Below, piece by piece: positions 31,427 to 41,583 of a DNA stretch of 64,000 bases. The number at the start of each line of letters is the position of its first letter. The stretch's first letter is position 1. The notes under the pieces were generated by a model, which saw only the letters and a program-made list of their open reading frames with translations, did not search any database and had not been told where the DNA came from. This stretch comes from Streptomyces sp. WAC08241 (lineage in GTDB: Bacteria; Actinomycetota; Actinomycetes; Streptomycetales; Streptomycetaceae): NCBI GenBank assembly GCA_007858575.1, contig CP042279.1, positions 3,534,001 to 3,598,000 on the forward strand, in the 5' to 3' direction. Made by a program: the position numbers and the translations under genes.

Positions 31427-33802
31427 TCACGGCCGTGTCCCCTCACGTCCGGTGCGGGCGGGGGCGGGGACGCGCGGTGGCGGGCGCGGCTCACGTCGTA
31501 CACCCCGGGCACGTCCCGCATGGCCCGCATGAGGGCGGGGAGCTCGGCCGCGTCGGGGAGGTGGAGGGTGTACGTGTGGCGGACCCGCTGCTCGCTGGGC
31601 GGCTCGACGGTCGCGGAGACGACCGCGGCCCCGGCGGTGGCGATGGCCTCGGTGAGGTCGGCGAGGAGTCCGGGCCGGCCGAAGGACTCGGCGACGAGGG
31701 TGACCCTGCCCTGGGCGGTGTCGCCCCAGCGGACGGCGACGGGCGCGCGGCCGATCCGGCGCATGGCGTCGGCGGCGGCGCAGTCGGAGCGGTGGACGGT
31801 GACCGAGCCGCCGCGCACCCGGAAGCCGGTGATCTCGTCGGGGGGACGGGGTGCAGCATCCGGCCGGGCGGACGGCGGCGGGCCGCTCGCCGTCCAGGTC
31901 GGCGTGGAACTCGGCGGCGGGGCGGCGGTCGGCGGCCGGGAGGGGCTCGGGCCGTGTCCCGGGTCGGTCGCCGGACCAGTCGTCGGGCCGGTTGTCGGGC
32001 CGGTCGTCGGATCGTTTGTCGGGTCGGTCACCGGACCGGTCGTCGGATCGGTTGTCGGGTCGGTCACCGGACCGGTCGTCGAATCGGTCGTCGGGCCCGA
32101 GCTGGTGTCCGGGGTCGGCGGGGCGGCGCTCTCGGGTGGTCCCGCAGCCAGCCGGTGATGGCGATCCGGGCGGCGGGGTGCGGGCGTGGTCCAGCCACTC
32201 CGGGGACGGGCCGGACACGGGGTCCTGGGCGAGCAGGAGCTGGACGGTGTCGCCGTCGCCCAGGACGGTGCTCAGCGGGGCGAGGCGCCCGTTGACGCGG
32301 GCGCCGAGACAGGCGTGGGCGGCCTCGCCGTGCTGGGCGTAGGCGGCGTCGACGCAGCTCGCGCCGGCGGGCAGGCTGATCGTGCCGGGGCGCCGTCGTC
32401 GGCGCGGAAGACGGTGATCTCGTCGTCCTCGGCGAGGTCGGCGCGCAGCGAGGTCCAGAAGGTGTCGGGGTCCGGGGCGGACTGCTGCCAGTCGAGGAGG
32501 CGGGAGAGCCAGCCGGGGCGGGTGGGGTCGACGCGCTCGCCGTCCTCGGACACGAGGGAGGCGGGGTCGCGGAGGTGCCCTGCCGCTCGGCTGGGGGCGC
32601 CGCACCCTCCGGCTGCTCGGCCGTCTCCTGTCCCCCGTGCGGGTTGCCGAGGGCGACGACCCCGGCCTCCGCGACCTTGTGCATCCGGTGGGTCCGGATG
32701 AGGACCTCGGCCACGGCCCCGTCGGGGGCGGCGACGGCGGTGTGCAGGGACTGGTACAGGTTGAACTTGGGCGCCGCGATGAAGTCCTTGAACTCGGAGA
32801 CCACCGGGGTGAAGCAGGTGTGCAGCTCGCCGAGGACCGCGTAGCAGTCGGCGTCCTCGGCGACGAGCACGAGGAGGCGTCCGAAGTCGCAGCCGCGCAG
32901 CTCGCCGCGCTTGAGGCGGACGCGGTGGACGGAGACGAAGTGCCGGGGCCTGACGAGGACGTCGGCGCCGATGCCCGCCTCGCGCAGGACGGCGTCGACC
33001 TGTTCCGCGACGGCGCCGAGCGCGTCGGGGGCGTGCGGATTGCCGACGACGAGCGCGCGCGTGGTCTCGTACTCCTCGGGGTGGAGGATGGCGAAGACGA
33101 GGTCCTCCAGCTCGGTCTTGAGGGCCTGGACGCCGAGCCGTTCCGCGAGCGGGATGAGGACGTCCCGGGTGACCCGGGCGATCCGGGCCTGTTTCTCGGG
33201 GCGCATCACGCCGAGGGTGCGCATGTTGTGGAGGCGGTCGGCGAGTTTGATCGACATGACCCGGACGTCGTTGCCGGTGGCGACGAGCATCTTGCGGAAG
33301 GTCTCGGGCTCGGCGGCGGCGCCGTAGTCGATCTTCTCGACCTTGGTGACGCCGTCGACGAGGTAGGCGACCTCGTCGCCGAACTCCCGGCGCACCTGAT
33401 CGAGCGTCACCTCGGTGTCCTCGACGGTGTCGTGGAGGAGGGAGGCGGTCAGGGTGGTGGTCTCGGCGCCGAGTTCGGCCAGGATGAGGGTGACCGCGAG
33501 CGGGTGGGTGATGTACGGCTCGCCGCTCTTGCGGAACTGGCCGCGGTGCGAGGACTCGGCGAGGACGTACGCCCGGCGCAGCACCGTCAGGTCGGCCTCG
33601 GGATGGTGGGTGCGGTGCGCCTCGGCGACGTGGCCGATGGCATCGGGGAGCCGGTCGCGGGGGCCGGTCCGGCGGTGGCGCCCAGCAGGGCGGCGCGGCC
33701 GAGCCGGCGCAGGTCGATGCGGCCGCGTCCGCGCCTGCGGACGGTCACGTCGGTGGCGGCGTCCTCCGCCGCGCTCACAGGGTTGGTGGCCTCTGCGCTC
33801 AT
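31427..33802 (-). CDS. rshA: RelA/SpoT homologue (RshA-type) with HD, synthetase-like, TGS and ACT parts, frameshifted
   Basis: (p)ppGpp metabolism. ATG 33802 with GGAGGTG before it (MSAEATNPVSAAEDAATD). The hydrolase HD domain is intact: GEPYITHPLAVTLILAEL, ASLLHDTVEDTEV, VMSIKLADRLHNMRTL. The synthetase region is recognisable but divergent: GCDFGRLLVLVAEDADCYA, FKDFIAAPKFNLYQSLH and EVLIRTHRMHKVAEAG. A TGS-like part (GTISLPAGASCVDAAYAQHG) and a C-terminal ACT domain (VTLVAESFGRPGLLADLTEA) follow. Between TGS and ACT sits a 12-bp repeat array. Slips near 33660, 32600, 32390, 32190 and 31850; the stop at 31427 is the most likely of several. Confidence 0.85.
31966..32098. repeat. 12-bp tandem repeat inside rshA
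   Basis: About eleven units of the type CGGTCGTCGGAT and CGGTTGTCGGGT, organised partly as a 36-bp higher-order repeat. Because slips lie on both sides the frame is uncertain: one frame gives TDPTTDPTTGPV-like quartets, another DDRSGDRPDNRS-like ones. Either way it encodes a flexible linker. Confidence 0.85.
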
Positions 33803-33938
33803 GGGGCACCTCCGGCGACAGACCGGCGGTGGGCGGGCCAGGCGTGCCCGGGGCCGGTGCTTGATGCTACCGACCCCACCACGCGGCGCAGTTACGCTCT
33901 CGCTCAGCGTGAATCGGATCACCCATTCGAGCGATAAT

Positions 33939-34852
33939 TCAGTCGCTGACCGTTTCGATTCCGGGGCCGGCGGCGTTCTCCGGGCCCTCGGCGAGCCAGG
34001 TGGGGTCGAAGGCGCCCTCGGCGACGATGACGGCCGGGCCGGTCATGTCGATCCGCCCGTCGGGGTGCTCGGTGATGACCAGGGTCCCGCCGAGGACGTC
34101 GACGGTGTACGTGACGGGGGTGCCGGTCGCGGCGGGTCGGCGCCGTCCCGGCGGGCGGTGGCGACGGCGACGGCGCACGCGCCCGTGCCGCAGGAGCGGG
34201 TCTCGGCGGCGCCGCGCTCGTGGACCCGCATGGCGACGTGGCGGGGCCGCGGTCGACGACGAACTCGATGTTGACCCCGTCCGGGTAGACGGAGGCGGGT
34301 GCGTAGGCGGGCTCGGTGAAGAGGGTCCCGGCGTGGTCGAGGTCCTCGACGAAGGCGACCGCGTGCGGGTTGCCCATGTTCACGTTGCGGGCGGGCCAAC
34401 TGCGGCCGTCGACGGTGATCGTGGCGCCGTCCTCGGGGAGGACCGCGCGGCCCATGGCCACGGTGACGGAGCCGTCCTTGTCGAGGTGGACGTGCTTGAC
34501 CCCGCCGCGGGTGGCGACGGCCACCTCGCCGGCGGTGACGTGTCCGGCGTGCTCCAGGTAGCGGGCGAAGACCCGGACCCCGTTCCCGCACATCTCGGCG
34601 ACCGAGCCGTCGGCGTTGCGGTAGTCCATGAACCACTCGGCCTCGTCGGCCAGGTGCCGGGCCTCGGGTGGGCGGCGCTGCGCACGACGTGCAGCAGTCC
34701 GTCGCCCCCGATGCCGGCGCGCCGGTCGCAGAGCCGGGCGACGACGGCGGGGGCAGGTCGAGGGCGTTCTCCGCGTCGGGGACGATCACGAAGTCGTTCT
34801 CGGTGCCGTGGCCCTTGAGGAAACGGAGCGGGGAGGTCTGCGTGCTGGTCAC
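33939..34852 (-). CDS. dapF: diaminopimelate epimerase, frameshifted
   Basis: Interconverts LL- and meso-diaminopimelate for lysine and peptidoglycan synthesis, without cofactor. GTG 34852 (VTSTQTSPLRFLKGHGTEND). The catalytic cysteines are in GSVAEMCGNGVRVF and ETRSCGTGACAVA. Other conserved parts: DRRAGIGGDGLLHV, WFMDYRNADG and NMGNPHAVAFVEDLDHAG. Slips near 34760, 34675, 34245 and 34150. The end GPGIETVSD is at 33939. It is followed on the same strand by rshA (137 bp) and preceded by a small membrane-protein gene. Confidence 0.92.
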
Positions 34853-35006
34853 GAGATCAACTGTACGGGTCGGGGGCGCGGGACGGGGGCGCGCGGGTGC
34901 CGCGGTACGGGCCCGGCAGGGGCGGGTCGGCGGAGGCGGGCCGCGGTGCGCGCGGGCCCGGCGGGGGCACGGGTTCAGCGGAGGCGGGCTCGGCGGGCGC
35001 GCGGGT

Positions 35007-35429
35007 TCAGCGGAGGCGGGCCACGCGCCAGACCGCGAGGGCGACCAGGGCCCCGATGGTCGCCACGTACAGGGCGAGGACACGCCAGTCCGGGCGCTCG
35101 CCGGAGCCGCGCGCCGGGAGGCCGGGCCAGGTGTGGCCGACCTTGCGGGCGGCCATCACGCCCCAGCCCGCCGCGCAGGAACTGATGAGCAGGCCGAGCA
35201 TGGCGACGACGGCGCCTCCGTCCCCGGAGCCGAAGGCGAGCGGGAAGGCGAACATCAGCGAGCCGACGGCGGCGAGGCCCACGATCGGGGCGAGCTGCCA
35301 GATCCGCAGCCGCCGCTGGGGGCGCAGCTCGACCTCGACCTCGTCGGCGTCCACCTCGACGGCGGTGCCGACCGCGTCGTCGGGGCCGTCCGGGGTCAGC
35401 CCCGGGGTTCCGACCGGGGCGTCGTCCAC
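35007..35429 (-). CDS. small integral membrane protein, function unknown
   Basis: An unbroken 140-aa frame from ATG 35429 (MDDAPVGTPGLTPDGPDD). An acidic N-terminus (VEVDADEVEVELRPQRR) is followed by three hydrophobic segments: LAPIVGLAAVGSLMFAFPL, VVAMLGLLISSCAAG and VLALYVATIGALVALAVW. It ends RVARLR. Located between miaA and dapF on the same strand. A further in-frame start might lie upstream at 35527 (MEAGPRDREQHEAVLGG) if one slip is allowed, which would add about 33 residues. No family recognised. Confidence 0.75.
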   Translation of the reverse strand: MDDAPVGTPGLTPDGPDDAVGTAVEVDADEVEVELRPQRRLRIWQLAPIVGLAAVGSLMFAFPLAFGSGDGGAVVAMLGLLISSCAAGWGVMAARKVGHTWPGLPARGSGERPDWRVLALYVATIGALVALAVWRVARLR

Positions 35430-35635
35430 CGGTGCCCGGGGCGCCCCGGGGTCTCACCCGACGGGTCCGCCGTCGGACCGCCCAGGACCGCCTCGTGCTG
35501 TTCTCTGTCGCGAGGGCCGGCCTCCATCGCCACGCGCCCTCCCCACTCGGACTCCACTTGGTCGATCGATGCTCGATGATGGCACGCTCCCGACCGCCGG
35601 AATGACGGGCAGGGCGTCCCGATGCCATCACGTGA

Positions 35636-36570
35636 TCAGGCTGTAACCGCTCGTTCGACCAACGAGAGCGCCTCTCGCGGGAGTTCCCCCGGTGGTCGGC
35701 GGCCCCGCTGAGCCAGTGCACGCGCGGGTCGCGGCGGAACCACGAGTCCTGGCGGCGGGCGAACCGCTTGGTGGCCCGGACGGTCTCGGCCCGCGCCTCG
35801 TCCTCGGTGCACTCCCCGCGAGCGCCGCGAGGACCTGCTGGTAGCCGAGGGCGCGGGAGGAGGTGCGCCCCTCGCGCAGCCCTTCCGCCTCCAGGGCGCG
35901 CACCTCGTCGACGAGGCCGGCCTCCCACATCCGGTCCACGCGCGTGGTGATCCGTTCGTCGAGCTCGGGCGGGCCACGTCGACGCCGATCTGGACGGTGT
36001 CGTACACGGAGTCGGGGCCGGGGAGGTTGGCGGTGAAGGGCTTGCCGGTGATCTCGATCACTTCGAGGGCCCGGACGATGCGGCGCCCGTTGCCGGGTAG
36101 GATCGCGCGGGCCGCCCCGGGGTCGGCCTCGGCGAGGCGGGCGTGCAGGACGCCGGAGCCGCGCTCGGCGAGCTCGGCCTCCAGGCGGGCCCGGACGGCG
36201 GGGTCGGTGCCGGGGAACTCCAGGGCGTCGACGGCCCCCGTACGTAGAGGCCGGAGCCGCCGACGAGGACCGGGGTGCGGCCGGCGGCGAGCAGCCGGTC
36301 GATCTCGGCGCGGGCGAGGCGCTGGTACTCGGCGACGCTGGCGGCCTCGGTGACGTCCCAGACGTCGAGGAGGTGGTGCGGGACGCCGCCGCGCTCCTCG
36401 GGCGTCAGTTTGGCGGTCCCGATGTCCATCCCCCGGTACAACTGCATCGAGTCGGCGTTGACGACCTCGCCGCCGAGCTGCTGGGCCAGGAACACACCCA
36501 GATCGGACTTTCCGGCTGCCGTGGGGCCGACGACGGCGATGACCCGCGGGGCGGGAGCTGCGCTTCTCAC
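35636..36570 (-). CDS. miaA: tRNA dimethylallyltransferase, frameshifted
   Basis: Adds an isopentenyl group to A37 of tRNAs reading U-starting codons; MiaB later methylthiolates the same base. GTG 36570 ([15 protein letters not shown]). P-loop [18 protein letters not shown], then [76 protein letters not shown] and the C-terminal [13 protein letters not shown]. Slips near 36240, 35975, 35815 and 35690. Ends LVERAVTA at 35636. It lies in the usual miaB-to-dapF neighbourhood. Confidence 0.92.
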
Positions 36571-36934
36571 TGCCCCAGTCTCCCAAACCTCCGGCTCCCT
36601 CCCCGAACGAGCGGCGTGACGGGCTCCGGCCGGGCTCGTTGCGCCGTGCGCGGCACCCCGCCGCCGGTCGTCGCGGGGACCCCTCACCCGAGTAAGCTGA
36701 GGGGCGGATATGGGTGTTTTGTCAAGGTTTTGCCGTAGGTTTTCGTCCTGAGCGGCGCACGAGGACGGACGCGGGTCGCGGGTTCGCCGGAGGAGCGAGT
36801 TCTTCGGGGAAGAGCGGGCACGCGAACCGTGCGGAGGGCGCCCAGGCGGCCGAAGGCGCGTAGGCAGGCCCCCGGGTGCTGGGGGCAGGACACGAGGACG
36901 GAGCCCGCGGGGGCCCGTGGAGGGAAGGTGCCCC
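36571..36934. other. 364-bp divergent region between miaA and the antitoxin-like gene
   Basis: It contains promoters for both sides. TTGTCAAGG (36719) followed by TAGGTTTT-type sequence is A/T-richer than the surroundings and could be a plus-strand promoter. A minus-strand frame at 36684-36893 has no protein-like features. Nothing else seen. Confidence 0.4.
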
Positions 36935-37279
36935 ATGGGTCTCCTGGATTCGCTGAAGGCCAAGCTCGGCCCGGCCAAGGACAAGGTCGCCGATCTGGCG
37001 CAGCAGCACGGGGAGAAGATCGACCAGGGCCTGGACAAGGCCGCGAAGGTGGTCGACGAGAAGACCAAGGGCAAGTACAGCGACAAGATCCATTCCGGTA
37101 CGGGCAAGGCCAAGGAGGCCATCGACCGGATGGGCCACAAGGAGGGCGGCGCTCCGGGGACCGGCGGTGCGCCCGGGACCGGTGGGACGCCCGGGACCGG
37201 TGGTGCGCCCGGGACCAGTGGTGCGCCGGGGGCCAGTGGCACGCCCGGGACCGGTGGCACCCCGGTGGCGGTGGTGTGA
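36935..37279 (+). CDS. MT0933-like antitoxin-type small protein with a repetitive tail
   Basis: ATG 36935 after GGAGGGAAGG. The first 70 residues ([60 protein letters not shown]) match the Lys-rich helical family annotated as antitoxin, after Mycobacterium Rv0909/MT0933. The remaining 45 residues are six-residue repeats [12 protein letters not shown]. No cognate toxin gene (SRPBCC type in mycobacteria) is adjacent, so the antitoxin label may be nominal; many Streptomyces copies are solitary. Intact frame. Confidence 0.8.
   Translation: MGLLDSLKAKLGPAKDKVADLAQQHGEKIDQGLDKAAKVVDEKTKGKYSDKIHSGTGKAKEAIDRMGHKEGGAPGTGGAPGTGGTPGTGGAPGTSGAPGASGTPGTGGTPVAVV
37151..37258. repeat. 18-bp tandem repeat encoding GAPGTG hexapeptides
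   Basis: Six units of the type GCGCCCGGGACCGGTGGT in frame with the antitoxin-like gene, followed by a partial copy. Confidence 0.9.
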
Positions 37280-37344
37280 CGCCGCCGCCGGCCGCCCGAC
37301 GGTTTACGGGGAGTTCCGGGAAGGCTTCCGGAGCGACAGCAGAC

Positions 37345-37385
37345 GGCGGACGGCCGCGGAGCGACGTGCTCCGCGGCCGTCCGCC
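37345..37385. terminator. very strong bidirectional hairpin
   Basis: Perfect 18-bp arms, GGCGGACGGCCGCGGAGC and its complement, around a GACGT loop. It separates the antitoxin-like gene from the convergent dioxygenase-like gene. Confidence 0.85.
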
Positions 37386-37426
37386 GCCGTCGTGTCCGGG
37401 GACGCTTCCGGGGCGCCCTCAGGTGC

Positions 37427-38130
37427 TCAGGACCAGGCGGCCACGACGTACTCGACCCCGTACGGGTCGTCCTCGTGGAGCAGCCGGCCGGTGAGTCCGG
37501 CGTCCTCGGCGGCGCCCGCGAGGACCTGCCAGGGGCCCGGCCGGACGCCTTCAGCTCGTGCGCGAGCCGCCCGTCGAGGGCGAGCAGCGCGGGTGCGTCG
37601 GCCGCGCCCAGCGCGCGGACGGCCTCCGCGTCGAAGCCGGCGGCCCGCTCGTCGAGGTAGCCGGGGGCCTTCACGGTCCGGTAGGCGCTGCCGTCGCCCA
37701 TCACGAGGAGGGCGACGCGGTCGGCGGAGGCGGCGAGCCCGCGGCCGGTGTCGGCGCAGGCCTCGGCCGGGGCCTCCTCCCCACGGCCAGGCCCTCGACG
37801 GGCGCGCCGGCCCAGCGGGCCCGGTCGAGGAGCCAGGCGCCGACGGCGAGGGGGCGGGGAGGGGCGGTCCCCGGCCGGCCCGTCGCCGAGGCGTACGGAG
37901 AGGTCGACGCCGAATCCGGCGAAGGAGCCGGTGGCACCGGCCGGGAAGACGCCCCGGGCTCCCTCGGCCGCGGGCCCCACGACGTACAACCGGTCCGGGC
38001 GGGCGGCGGCGAGCAGCCCGACGGCGTCCGCGCAGGCGGCCCGCACGGCGTCCAGCTCGGGGGCGGCGCCGGTCGCGACCTCGGGCACGAGGAGCGGCGG
38101 GCAGGGACAGACGGCTGCGGCGACAAGCAT
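37427..38130 (-). CDS. class III extradiol dioxygenase-like (LigB superfamily) protein, frameshifted
   Basis: ATG 38130 ([18 protein letters not shown]). The N-terminal P-P-L-L motif, [19 protein letters not shown] and [20 protein letters not shown] match the conserved actinobacterial protein of this neighbourhood. A C-terminal part reads [40 protein letters not shown] and [19 protein letters not shown], ending at 37427. The fold resembles LigB/MEMO proteins, but I cannot see a full His/Glu metal site, so enzymatic activity is unproven. Slips near 37870, 37775 and 37520. Confidence 0.65.
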
Positions 38131-38223
38131 GATCCGCACCTTACTGCGGCCCGGACCGGCTCCGTCCGGGGCCGCGCCCCGCTCGCACGAGGGCCCCCGG
38201 CGTACGCACGGACGCGCTGTCGG

Positions 38224-38424
38224 GTCAGTGGGCTCCGCAGGCCGGGGCTTCGGCCGCCGGGAGGGGGCCGGGACGCCGATCCTGGGGAGGCCGAGGAGGA
38301 CGCCCTTCGGCTTCTCGGCGGTGCGCTTCTCCCAGGCGTCGCCCGCGCGGGTGCGGCGCACCACCGCGACCGGGCCCTCGGCGAGGAGGTGGTGCGGGGC
38401 GGCGTAGGTGATCCCGACGGTCAC
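38224..38424 (-). CDS. small conserved protein translationally coupled to miaB
   Basis: A GTG start at 38424 overlaps the miaB stop (GTGA). The reading [53 protein letters not shown] then one slip gives AEAPACGAH, stopping at 38224. About 67 aa. The spacing and conservation-like composition argue for a real gene; function unknown. Confidence 0.6.
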
Positions 38425-39739
38425 GACGTCACCGGGCGCACGTCCCCGTCCGGCTTGGTGAAGTGGACGAGGCGGTTGTCGGGGGCGCGGCCCGAGAGGC
38501 GGTCGGTGGCGCCGTCCTTGCGGCCCTCGCCCTCGGCGACCATGACCTCCAGGGTGCGGCCGACCTGCTTCTTGTTCTCCTCCCAGGAGATCTCCTCCTG
38601 GAGCGCGACGAGCCGCATGTAGCGGTCCTGCACGACCTCCTTGGGGATCTGCCCTCCATCTCGGCCGCCGGCGTCCCGGGGCGCTTGGAGTACTGGAAGG
38701 TGAAGGCGTTCGCGAAGCGGGCCTCGCGGACGGTGTGCATCGTCTGCTGGAAGTCCTCCTCGGTCTCGCCGGGGAAGCCCACGATGATGTCGGTGGAGAT
38801 GGCCGCGTGCGGGATGGCCGCGCGGACCTTCTCGATGATGCCGAGGAAGCGCTCCTGCCGGTACGAGCGGCGCATCGCCCGGAGGACCGTGTCCGAGCCG
38901 GACTGGAGCGGCATGTGGAGCTGCGGCATGACGTTGGGCGTCTCGGCCATCGCCGCGATCACGTCGTCGGTGAAGTCGCGGGGTGCGGGGAGGTGAAGCG
39001 GACCCGCTCCAGGCCCTCGATCTGCCCGCAGGCGCGCAGCAGCTGGAGAACGCCTCGCGGTCGCCGAGGTCGGAGCCGTACGCGTTGACGTTCTGGCCGA
39101 GCAGGGTGATCTCGGAGACGCCCTCGGCGACCAGCGCCTCGATCTCGGCGAGGATGTCGCCGGGCCGGCGGTCCTCCTCCTTGCCGCGCAGGGCCGGGAC
39201 GATGCAGAAGGTGCAGGTGTTGTTGCAGCCGACGGAGATCGAGACCCAGGCCGCGTAGGCGGACTCGCGCCGGGTCGGCAGCGTGGAGGGAAGGCCTCCA
39301 GGGACTCGGCGATCTCGATCTGCGCCTCCTCCTGGACGCGGGCGCGCTCCAGGAGGACCGGCAGCTTGCCGATGTTGTGCGTACCGAAGACCACGTCGAC
39401 CCACGGGGCCTTCTTGACGATGGTGTCGCGGTCCTTCTGGGCGAGACAGCCGCCGACGGCGATCTGCATGCCCGGACGGGTGGTCTTCATCGGGGCGAGC
39501 CGGCCGAGGTTGCCGTACAGCTTGTTGTCGGCGTTCTCGCGGACCGCGCACGTGTTGAAGACGACGACGTCGGCGTCGCCGTCGGCGCCCTTGGGGGCCC
39601 GTACGTAACCCGCCTCCTCCAGCAGACCGGAGAGCCGCTCGGAGTCGTGGACGTTCATCTGGCACCCGTAGGTGCGGATCTCGTAGGTCTTGGTGCCGTC
39701 AACGCTCACTGCGGTGCTCCGGTCGCTGCTGCTCGTCAT
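38421..39739 (-). CDS. miaB: tRNA-2-methylthio-N6-dimethylallyladenosine synthase, frameshifted
   Basis: Radical-SAM methylthiotransferase acting on i6A37 of tRNA after MiaA. ATG 39739. The N-terminal cluster cysteines lie in [31 protein letters not shown] and [14 protein letters not shown]. The radical-SAM motif is [18 protein letters not shown]. Further conserved: [50 protein letters not shown] and a TRAM domain ([13 protein letters not shown]). Slips near 39290, 39050, 38980 and 38655. Ends DGDVRPVTS at 38421. The downstream small gene overlaps it by 4 bp. Confidence 0.94.
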
Positions 39740-39772
39740 GCGTCAAGGGTAGGCGCTCCGGAGCGGCCCCGG

Positions 39773-39806
39773 CCCGGCGGCCGTACGCCTGTGTACGGCC
39801 GCCGGG
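39773..39806. terminator. hairpin downstream of the CoA-transferase gene
   Basis: CCCGGCGGCCGTAC (39773-39786) and GTACGGCCGCCGGG (39793-39806) are perfectly complementary around a 6-nt loop. It lies 68 bp past the CoA-transferase stop and just upstream of miaB. Confidence 0.8.
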
Positions 39807-39873
39807 TGCCGCGCGGCTCCGGCGGGGCGGAGGGGTGACGGCACGGGCGGTGCGGGCGGGGATGCCGGGCCGC

Positions 39874-41004
39874 TCAGCGGGACCACTCGGCGAGGACCTC
39901 CTCCGTGTGCTCGCCGGGGGCAGGGGCGCGGCCCGGGGCGTCGGCGGGGTGCGGTCGAAGCGGGAGGGCGGGGCGGGCTGTACGGAGTCGCCGACCGCCA
40001 CGAAGGTCCCGCGCGCGGCCAGGTGGTGGTGGGCGGCTGCCTCCTCGGGGGTGAGGACGGGGCCACCCCGGCGTCCACGGCGTCGAAGAGCTTCGTCCAG
40101 TGGTCCCGGTCCCGGGTCGCGAAGCGGGCGCCGATCAGGCGCGCAGCTCGGGCCAGGAAGCCGGGTCGGCGCGGTCCGGCAGGCCCTCGGCGTCCGCGAG
40201 GCCCAATTGTTCCAGGAGGGCCCGGTAGAGCTTGGGCTCGATGGCGGCGACCGCGAGGTGGCGTCCGTCGGCGGCGGCGTAGAGGGAGTAGTGGGGGCGT
40301 CGGTGACGGTGTGGTTGCCGGGCACCTCGCGCCACTGGTGGATCAGGGTGGAGATCAGGGCGGCGCCGTCCGCGAGGGCGGTGTCGACGACCTGGCCCCG
40401 GCCGGAGCGCTCCCGTGCGTGGAGCGCGGCGAGCAGGCCCTGCACGTGGACGTTGGCGCCGCCGGCGAAGCTGGAGAGGTAGGCGGTCGGGGGAGCACCG
40501 GGTCCCCGGTGGCCGGGTCGGTGTCCAGGGCGCCGGTGAGGGCGAGGACCGCCAGGTCGTGGGCGGCGCGGCCGGCCCACTCGCCGTGGCCGCCCCAGCC
40601 GCTGAGCCGCCCGTACACCAGGCGCGGGTTGCGGGCGTGGACCGCCTCGGGGCCGAGGCCGAGCCGGTCGGCGACCCCGGGGCGGAAGCCCTCGACCAGG
40701 ATGTCGGCGTGCTCGGCGAGCGCCAGGGCCCGCTCGACGCCCTCGGGGCTCTTGAGGTCGAGCGCGACGGAGCGGCGGCCCCGGGAGAGGGGGTTCTCGG
40801 GCGGACGGGGGCGGCGGGAGCCCGTACGGCATCGGGGGCGGCGGGGGTCCGGTCGTCCCGTACGGCATCGGGGGCGGTGGTCGCGGGCGCCCGGTCGATC
40901 CGTACGACGTCGGCGCCGAGACCGGACAGGACGGTGCCGACGAACGCGGTGGGCGCCGAGCCCGCGAATTCCAGTACGCGCACTCCGGCCAGCGGTCCCG
41001 CCAT
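39874..41004 (-). CDS. family III CoA-transferase (CaiB/BaiF, alpha-methylacyl-CoA racemase-like), frameshifted
   Basis: Moves CoA between acids or epimerises 2-methylacyl-CoA. ATG 41004 ([20 protein letters not shown]). Then [17 protein letters not shown], a Pro/Ala/Asp-rich insertion of about 35 residues coded by a 36-bp repeat, [56 protein letters not shown] and a run with [16 protein letters not shown] and [16 protein letters not shown]. End EVLAEWSR at 39874. Frame slips near 40795, 40490, 40290, 40140 and 40060. The acyl substrate is unknown; the neighbouring acyl-CoA synthetase may be a partner. Confidence 0.83.
40821..40892. repeat. 36-bp direct repeat inside the CoA-transferase gene
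   Basis: CCCGTACGGCATCGGGGGCG occurs at 40821 and again at 40857, with a diverged third copy after 40893. It encodes the Ala/Pro/Asp-rich insertion after the V-V-R-I-D-R motif. Confidence 0.75.
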
Positions 41005-41152
41005 GGTGAACTCCCTATAAATTCAAGTCCGGTTGATGGCTTTCACGGTATTCGGGGCCGTACGGAAAGGACTGCGGAGATCCGTAGCGCCGGGAATTCG
41101 GCTCCGTCCGAGACTGGGGGAATTCCCCGTCCCCTTTCGAAAGGCATGACGC

Positions 41153-41569
41153 ATGGCCGTCGTCTACACCGCCGAGGTCGCCTCCACCGGAGACGGGCGC
41201 AACGGCGCCGTCCGCTCCTCCGACGGGCTGCTGGACCTGCCGCTGTCGAGCCCCAAGGCCGTGGGCGGGTCCGGCACCGCCACCAACCCCGAGCAGCTCT
41301 TCGCCGCCGGATACGCCGCCTGCTTCCACAGCGCGCTCCGGGTCTCCGCGCGCGAGTCGAAGGTCGCGCTCGCGGACGACACGGTCGTCGCCGAGGTCTC
41401 CCTGCACAAGGAGGAGGGCGGGTTCCACCTGTCGGTGGTCCTCACCGTCGAACTGCCCGGTCTCGACCCCGCCGAGGCCCGCCGGCTCGCCGACGCGGCG
41501 CACGGGCGCTGCCCGTACTCGAAGGCGATCGACGGGAACGTCGACGTGCGGGTGGACCTCGCCGCGTGA
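41153..41569 (+). CDS. ohr: organic hydroperoxide resistance protein (Ohr/OsmC family)
   Basis: Thiol-dependent peroxidase for organic hydroperoxides. An intact 138-aa frame from ATG 41153 (MAVVYTAEVASTGDGRNGAV). The N-terminal Y-T-A-x-V-x-S-T-G-G/D-R-N-G motif and the two reactive cysteines, YAACFHSALRV and GRCPYSKAIDGN, are all present. Ends VDVRVDLAA. Divergent from the CoA-transferase and convergent with hemL across a terminator. No MarR/OhrR gene is adjacent. Confidence 0.93.
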   Translation: MAVVYTAEVASTGDGRNGAVRSSDGLLDLPLSSPKAVGGSGTATNPEQLFAAGYAACFHSALRVSARESKVALADDTVVAEVSLHKEEGGFHLSVVLTVELPGLDPAEARRLADAAHGRCPYSKAIDGNVDVRVDLAA

Positions 41570-41583
41570 CGCTCGCACAGGAG

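Noticed and set aside
36684..36893. A 69-codon minus-strand ORF upstream of the antitoxin-like gene
   Set aside because: No ribosome-binding site, no family similarity, and it overlaps the likely promoter region.
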